Shown: positions 59,420 to 61,670 of the stretch, piece after piece
Numbering within the stretch: the first letter of the stretch is position 1
How the letters are laid out: every line of letters begins with the position of its first letter
Source of the DNA: Verrucomicrobiota bacterium
Lineage (GTDB): Bacteria > Verrucomicrobiota > Verrucomicrobiae > Limisphaerales > UBA11358
Assembly (NCBI GenBank): GCA_014860005.1
Contig: JACZKP010000168.1
Location: 1 to 61,670 of the forward strand
Direction: 5' to 3'
DNA: 61,670 nt
The notes under the pieces: model-generated
What the model was told of the DNA's origin: nothing
Seen by the model: only the letters and a program-made list of their open reading frames with translations
The model's database searches: none
Made by a program: the position numbers and the translations under genes

Positions 59420-59740
59420 AAAAGGTTTCAGTCCCGGCCATTGTGGAATTTCGGCTTGACGTTCGACCCTGCCGCTCGGAGGCTCGTTCGCATGGCGCGC
59501 AAACTGCGAGTGCAATATCCCGGCGCGATTTATCACGTCCTGAACCGGGGCGACCGGGGCGAGCCGATTTTCCGGGATGACGAGGATCGCCAGCGGTTGC
59601 TCTCAGCACGCTGGGCTGCCCTCCACAACCAGGATTGGATAGCGGAGCGCTTGCGGATGGGGTGTCGGCACACGGTGGCCAATTGCCTGAAAGGGTGACG
59701 ATGCGGCAATTCTCTACAATGGCCGGGACTGGCACCTTTT
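59420..59740 (+). mobile_element. RAYT remnant with both terminal repeats, copy 2
   Basis: About 321 bp. Left end AAAAGGTTTCAGTCCCGGCC (59420 on) and right end GGCCGGGACTGGCACCTTTT (59721-59740) are near-perfect reverse complements. Between them are MARKLRVQYPGAIYHVLNRG then EPIFRDDEDRQRLL (from 59492) and, in another frame, DWIAERLRMGCRHTVANCLKG ending at 59698. Transposase centre deleted: a MITE derived from RAYT. Confidence 0.85.
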
Positions 59741-60216
59741 CCTTTTTGATACGTTGTATTGCCTTAAGTCTGTTGGCGTTACTCAGTACTTCTTGCGTTT
59801 CACCGAGGCACGATGAACGCGCAAAAGTAGAAAGCGATATTCGCGAAGCGGTCTTCCGTTACCAGTTTCAGCATGACGGATCCGCATTGCTGAACAATGC
59901 GGTAGCTTACTATATAGCAATCAAAGGTCGCGATCCAACGGATGAGTTTATTCAGCGCTTTGCGGGCCACATCCCACCGGTGAAGAAGGCATCTTTGTGC
60001 ATAATAGATGCTCGCGAAGGGGTACGCGATGTAAAGACTGATCAAAGAGGCTTGAGATTCGATGTTGGATCCGTCAAATGGATTGGAGACACTCAAGCGG
60101 AAGTGTCTGGCGGTTTCTACAAACATGGGCTTAGTGCCTCCGGTAACACTTACTACTTAACCCAGCAAAATGGAGTCTGGTGTGTTACGCGAGTCAAACT
60201 ACTATGGATGTCGTAA
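59701..60216 (+). CDS. Lipoprotein whose start lies in a transposon end
   Basis: 171 residues. Signal LIRCIALSLLALLSTS-C (lipobox STSC) then CVSPRHDERAKVESDIREAVFRYQFQHDGSALLNNAVAYYIAIKG, a compact alpha/beta domain ending GNTYYLTQQNGVWCVTRVKLLW. No family recognised. The first 15 residues (MRQFSTMAGTGTFSF) are encoded by the right terminal repeat of the RAYT-type element. The original start was probably lost, or is the TTG at 59745. More AT-rich than the main block. Confidence 0.6.
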   Translation: MRQFSTMAGTGTFSFLIRCIALSLLALLSTSCVSPRHDERAKVESDIREAVFRYQFQHDGSALLNNAVAYYIAIKGRDPTDEFIQRFAGHIPPVKKASLCIIDAREGVRDVKTDQRGLRFDVGSVKWIGDTQAEVSGGFYKHGLSASGNTYYLTQQNGVWCVTRVKLLWMS

Positions 60217-60431
60217 CGGGATTTAAACTCAAATGAACTCAACACGCCACCATCGGTAAGCGTCACGCTAAGCCCTACTGAGAAATTTCCAAAAGTTGTG
60301 GACAGCGGGGGACGGAAGAAAGGCATCCTGAGGGGGGACAAAATAAACCTGCTGCCATCACACGATGGCGGCACAACCCTCAGGACACCGTTTACATTCG
60401 ATGTCGGCTCAACGCTGCACGGCCAGCCCCA

Positions 60432-60623
60432 GCACCGGAGGTGCGCGAGAAATAGCCCCCGGCGTGAGCCGTGGGTAATCGAGGCATCGCAAATCAGCAG
60501 CCCCGGAGGGGCGAAAGAGTGTGCTCGAAAGTCAGGTTCTGGCGCCCCTCCGGGGCTTGGGATTCCCTACCACTCTCCCACGGCTCACGCCGTGGGCTAT
60601 TTTCTGCCGCTGCTTTGCCGCTA
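60432..60623. repeat. Long dispersed palindrome (CCCCGGAGGGGC core), copy 2
   Basis: GAAATAGCCCCCGGCGTGAG and CACGCCGTGGGCTATTTT are the outer arms; CAGCCCCGGAGGGGCGA and GCGCCCCTCCGGGGCTTG the inner arms. Homologous to 27544-27735. Open frames over it (SPGGAK / PGLGIP) are by-products. The region 60217-60431 before it shows no gene. Confidence 0.75.
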
Positions 60624-60692
60624 CCATTGCAACCCCCGGAGCTACCAAGGAATTCTGCGCCACGGTATTGCGGATTCATCCCAACAAGTGCG

Positions 60693-60937
60693 GAGTGCGA
60701 AGTGGGCAAATTGCAAGCGGAATTGCGCCAACGCCGGTGGACGGAGCAGGATTTGGGCAGGCGGCGCAAGCCGGATGCGCCAAAGGTGAAGCTGGCGGCG
60801 CGGCTGCGGGCGGAAACGGTGATGACGTTGGATTGGATAGCGGAGCGCTTGCGGATGGGGTGTCGGCACACGGTGGCCAATTGCCTGAAAGGGTGACCAT
60901 GCGACAATTCTCGACAATGGCCGGGACTTACACCTTT
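60693..60937 (+). mobile_element. RAYT C-terminal remnant, copy 3
   Basis: RRWTEQDLGRRRKPDAPKVK followed by AARLRAETVMTLDWIAERLR and ANCLKG (stop at 60896) is the C-terminal part of a RAYT. The right terminal repeat (GGCCGGGACTTACACCTTT) ends near 60937. N-terminal part and left repeat are missing; the SPGGA palindrome lies just upstream. Confidence 0.75.
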
Positions 60938-60972
60938 GCTCTATCGTCGGCGAAAGCTGAAAGGGAAGTGAT

Positions 60973-61290
60973 ATGTCAAAATCAAGAATGACCCGTTTAC
61001 GCATACCGCTGCACCCGCAACACGGCCCGCATCTGATCCAGCAATTTTGGCGATTGACCCGCCGGATGCTCAGTCATAAAGTCGCTCCATGGACACAAAA
61101 GTTCATCCAAACCGCTTTCCTTGTTACGCCCCTAATACCCATCATCAAGGAAATCTTTCCCTCCACATACATAGTTAGCCGGATATGCAACTCTCCGATT
61201 CAGAACGCCGCCTCGTTGCTCACTGGAAGACAAAGGAGCAGCGTTGGCCGACAGTTCGTTGGCGGCACCTCATTGCCAGTGGAGTTCTGA
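60973..61290 (+). CDS. Possible small protein overlapping next gene
   Basis: 105 residues from MSKSRMTRLRIPLHPQHGPHL with GGGAAGTG before the ATG: basic, one hydrophobic segment (FLVTPLIPIIKEIF). Its last 106 bases overlap the better-supported gene at 61185 in another frame, so it is either unreal or truncated by a frameshift. Confidence 0.3.
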   Translation: MSKSRMTRLRIPLHPQHGPHLIQQFWRLTRRMLSHKVAPWTQKFIQTAFLVTPLIPIIKEIFPSTYIVSRICNSPIQNAASLLTGRQRSSVGRQFVGGTSLPVEF

Positions 61291-61526
61291 GCCTTTTTTA
61301 CACAGGTGCGGTTTTGTGGTTTCATTCTTTTGTGTTTCAAGACATCACCGACGATACAGGCCCAGTGCGAGCGGCGATATTGGGATCTATATCTCCGCTG
61401 TTGTGGGGCGGCTTGATTCTTGGTTGGGGCTGGTTCGGCTTTACTTTGAGTAAGTGGCAAGCAGGAGATGTTAAGACGCGCCTTCTCCTCAAGCTGTTTG
61501 CAGATCACGACCAGACGAACGGCTAA
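61185..61526 (+). CDS. Hypothetical two-helix membrane protein
   Basis: 113 residues, MQLSDSERRLVAHWKTKEQRWPTVRWRHLIASG, then helices SLFYTGAVLWFHSFVF and ISPLLWGGLILGWGWFGFTL, then KLFADHDQTNG. Ordinary ORF for an orphan membrane protein. GTTAGCC lies four bases before the ATG, and its reverse complement GGCTAAC overlaps the stop. Confidence 0.6.
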   Translation: MQLSDSERRLVAHWKTKEQRWPTVRWRHLIASGVLSLFYTGAVLWFHSFVFQDITDDTGPVRAAILGSISPLLWGGLILGWGWFGFTLSKWQAGDVKTRLLLKLFADHDQTNG

Positions 61527-61527
61527 C

Positions 61528-61550
61528 AAAAAGGTGTCAGTCCCGAATGG
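61528..61550. repeat. Terminal repeat of RAYT-type element, copy 4
   Basis: AAAAAGGTGTCAGTCCCGAA matches the terminal repeats at 58531, 59420 and (reversed) 59740 and 60937. It marks one end of an element that continues to the right or contains the partial gene at 61554. Confidence 0.6.
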
Positions 61551-61553
61551 CGG

Positions 61554-61670
61554 TTAGATAAGGCCCAAAACTTTCTTGCCGAGGCGTTTGCGGCGTGGCG
61601 GGTTTGGCAATGTTTCAAAGATGACCTGTCGGGAAAGCGCCTGCATGCGGCGCAGGATTTCCTGTAACTC
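61554..61670 (-). CDS. C-terminal end of a gene off the right edge
   Basis: 38 residues ending ...SRQVIFETLPNPPRRKRLGK with last residues KVLGLI and stop at 61554-61556. Basic, helix-rich tail. It starts outside the window. Because it stops right next to a RAYT-type terminal repeat it may belong to a mobile element, but I do not recognise the family. Confidence 0.5.
   Translation of the reverse strand, partial: ELQEILRRMQALSRQVIFETLPNPPRRKRLGKKVLGLI

Overview
The window is a GC-rich bacterial chromosome segment with no rRNA, tRNA or CRISPR array that I could see. The gene content suggests a heterotrophic Verrucomicrobiota bacterium, possibly of the Pedosphaera/Limisphaera type: giant secreted LamG/Ig/beta-helix/RHS proteins, remnants of REP-associated tyrosine transposases (RAYT), dispersed long palindromes, heptanucleotide arrays in front of start codons, and many small orphan membrane proteins. 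That placement is inference; no marker gene fixes it.

Layout. 0.3-14.5 kb: a minus-strand secretome block with an InlB/Ig-repeat protein, a lipoprotein, a 2852-residue RHS chimera and a secreted repeat protein. 15-19.6 kb: cardiolipin synthase, a small lower-GC patch with a truncated PIN-domain gene, phosphohexomutase, nuoA and a small membrane protein. 19.6-23.3 kb: a light-response module, a CarH/LitR-type B12 photoreceptor repressor divergent from a sigma-70 factor gene followed by phytoene desaturase. 23.4-33 kb: housekeeping and hypothetical genes (exported methyltransferase, serine hydrolase, EamA transporter, 3-methyladenine glycosylase, signal peptidase I, metallophosphoesterase, GDPD) separated by repeats.

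33-53.4 kb is the most interesting part. A soluble histidine kinase and an NtrC-type sigma-54 activator lead into small regulatory genes: two STAS proteins, four short C4 zinc-ribbon proteins plus one degenerate relative, a LysM protein, HPr, a CBM48 protein, a cyclic-nucleotide-binding-fold protein without DNA-binding domain, DUF2062, and three EIIA-type PTS proteins. These surround a SulP anion transporter and a six-gene operon for a membrane-bound, hydrogenase-4-like complex whose large subunit has lost the Ni-Fe cysteines (an Ehr-type complex). HPr and two of the three EIIAs keep their phospho-histidines, but no EI or sugar permease is present. I infer that a PTS/STAS phosphorelay regulates an ion-translocating complex and an anion (sulfate or bicarbonate) transporter. 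A TTGTGCA motif recurs in three intergenic regions of this locus.

53.5-61.7 kb: a large double-VWA membrane protein, then a decayed, repeat-rich zone with an RHS remnant interrupted by a 100-bp TA-flanked element, three RAYT remnants with shared terminal inverted repeats, other palindromes, four small orphan genes and a gene running off the right edge. Start codons were moved downstream of the longest reading frame wherever a signal peptide, domain boundary or overlap with an upstream stop supported it.
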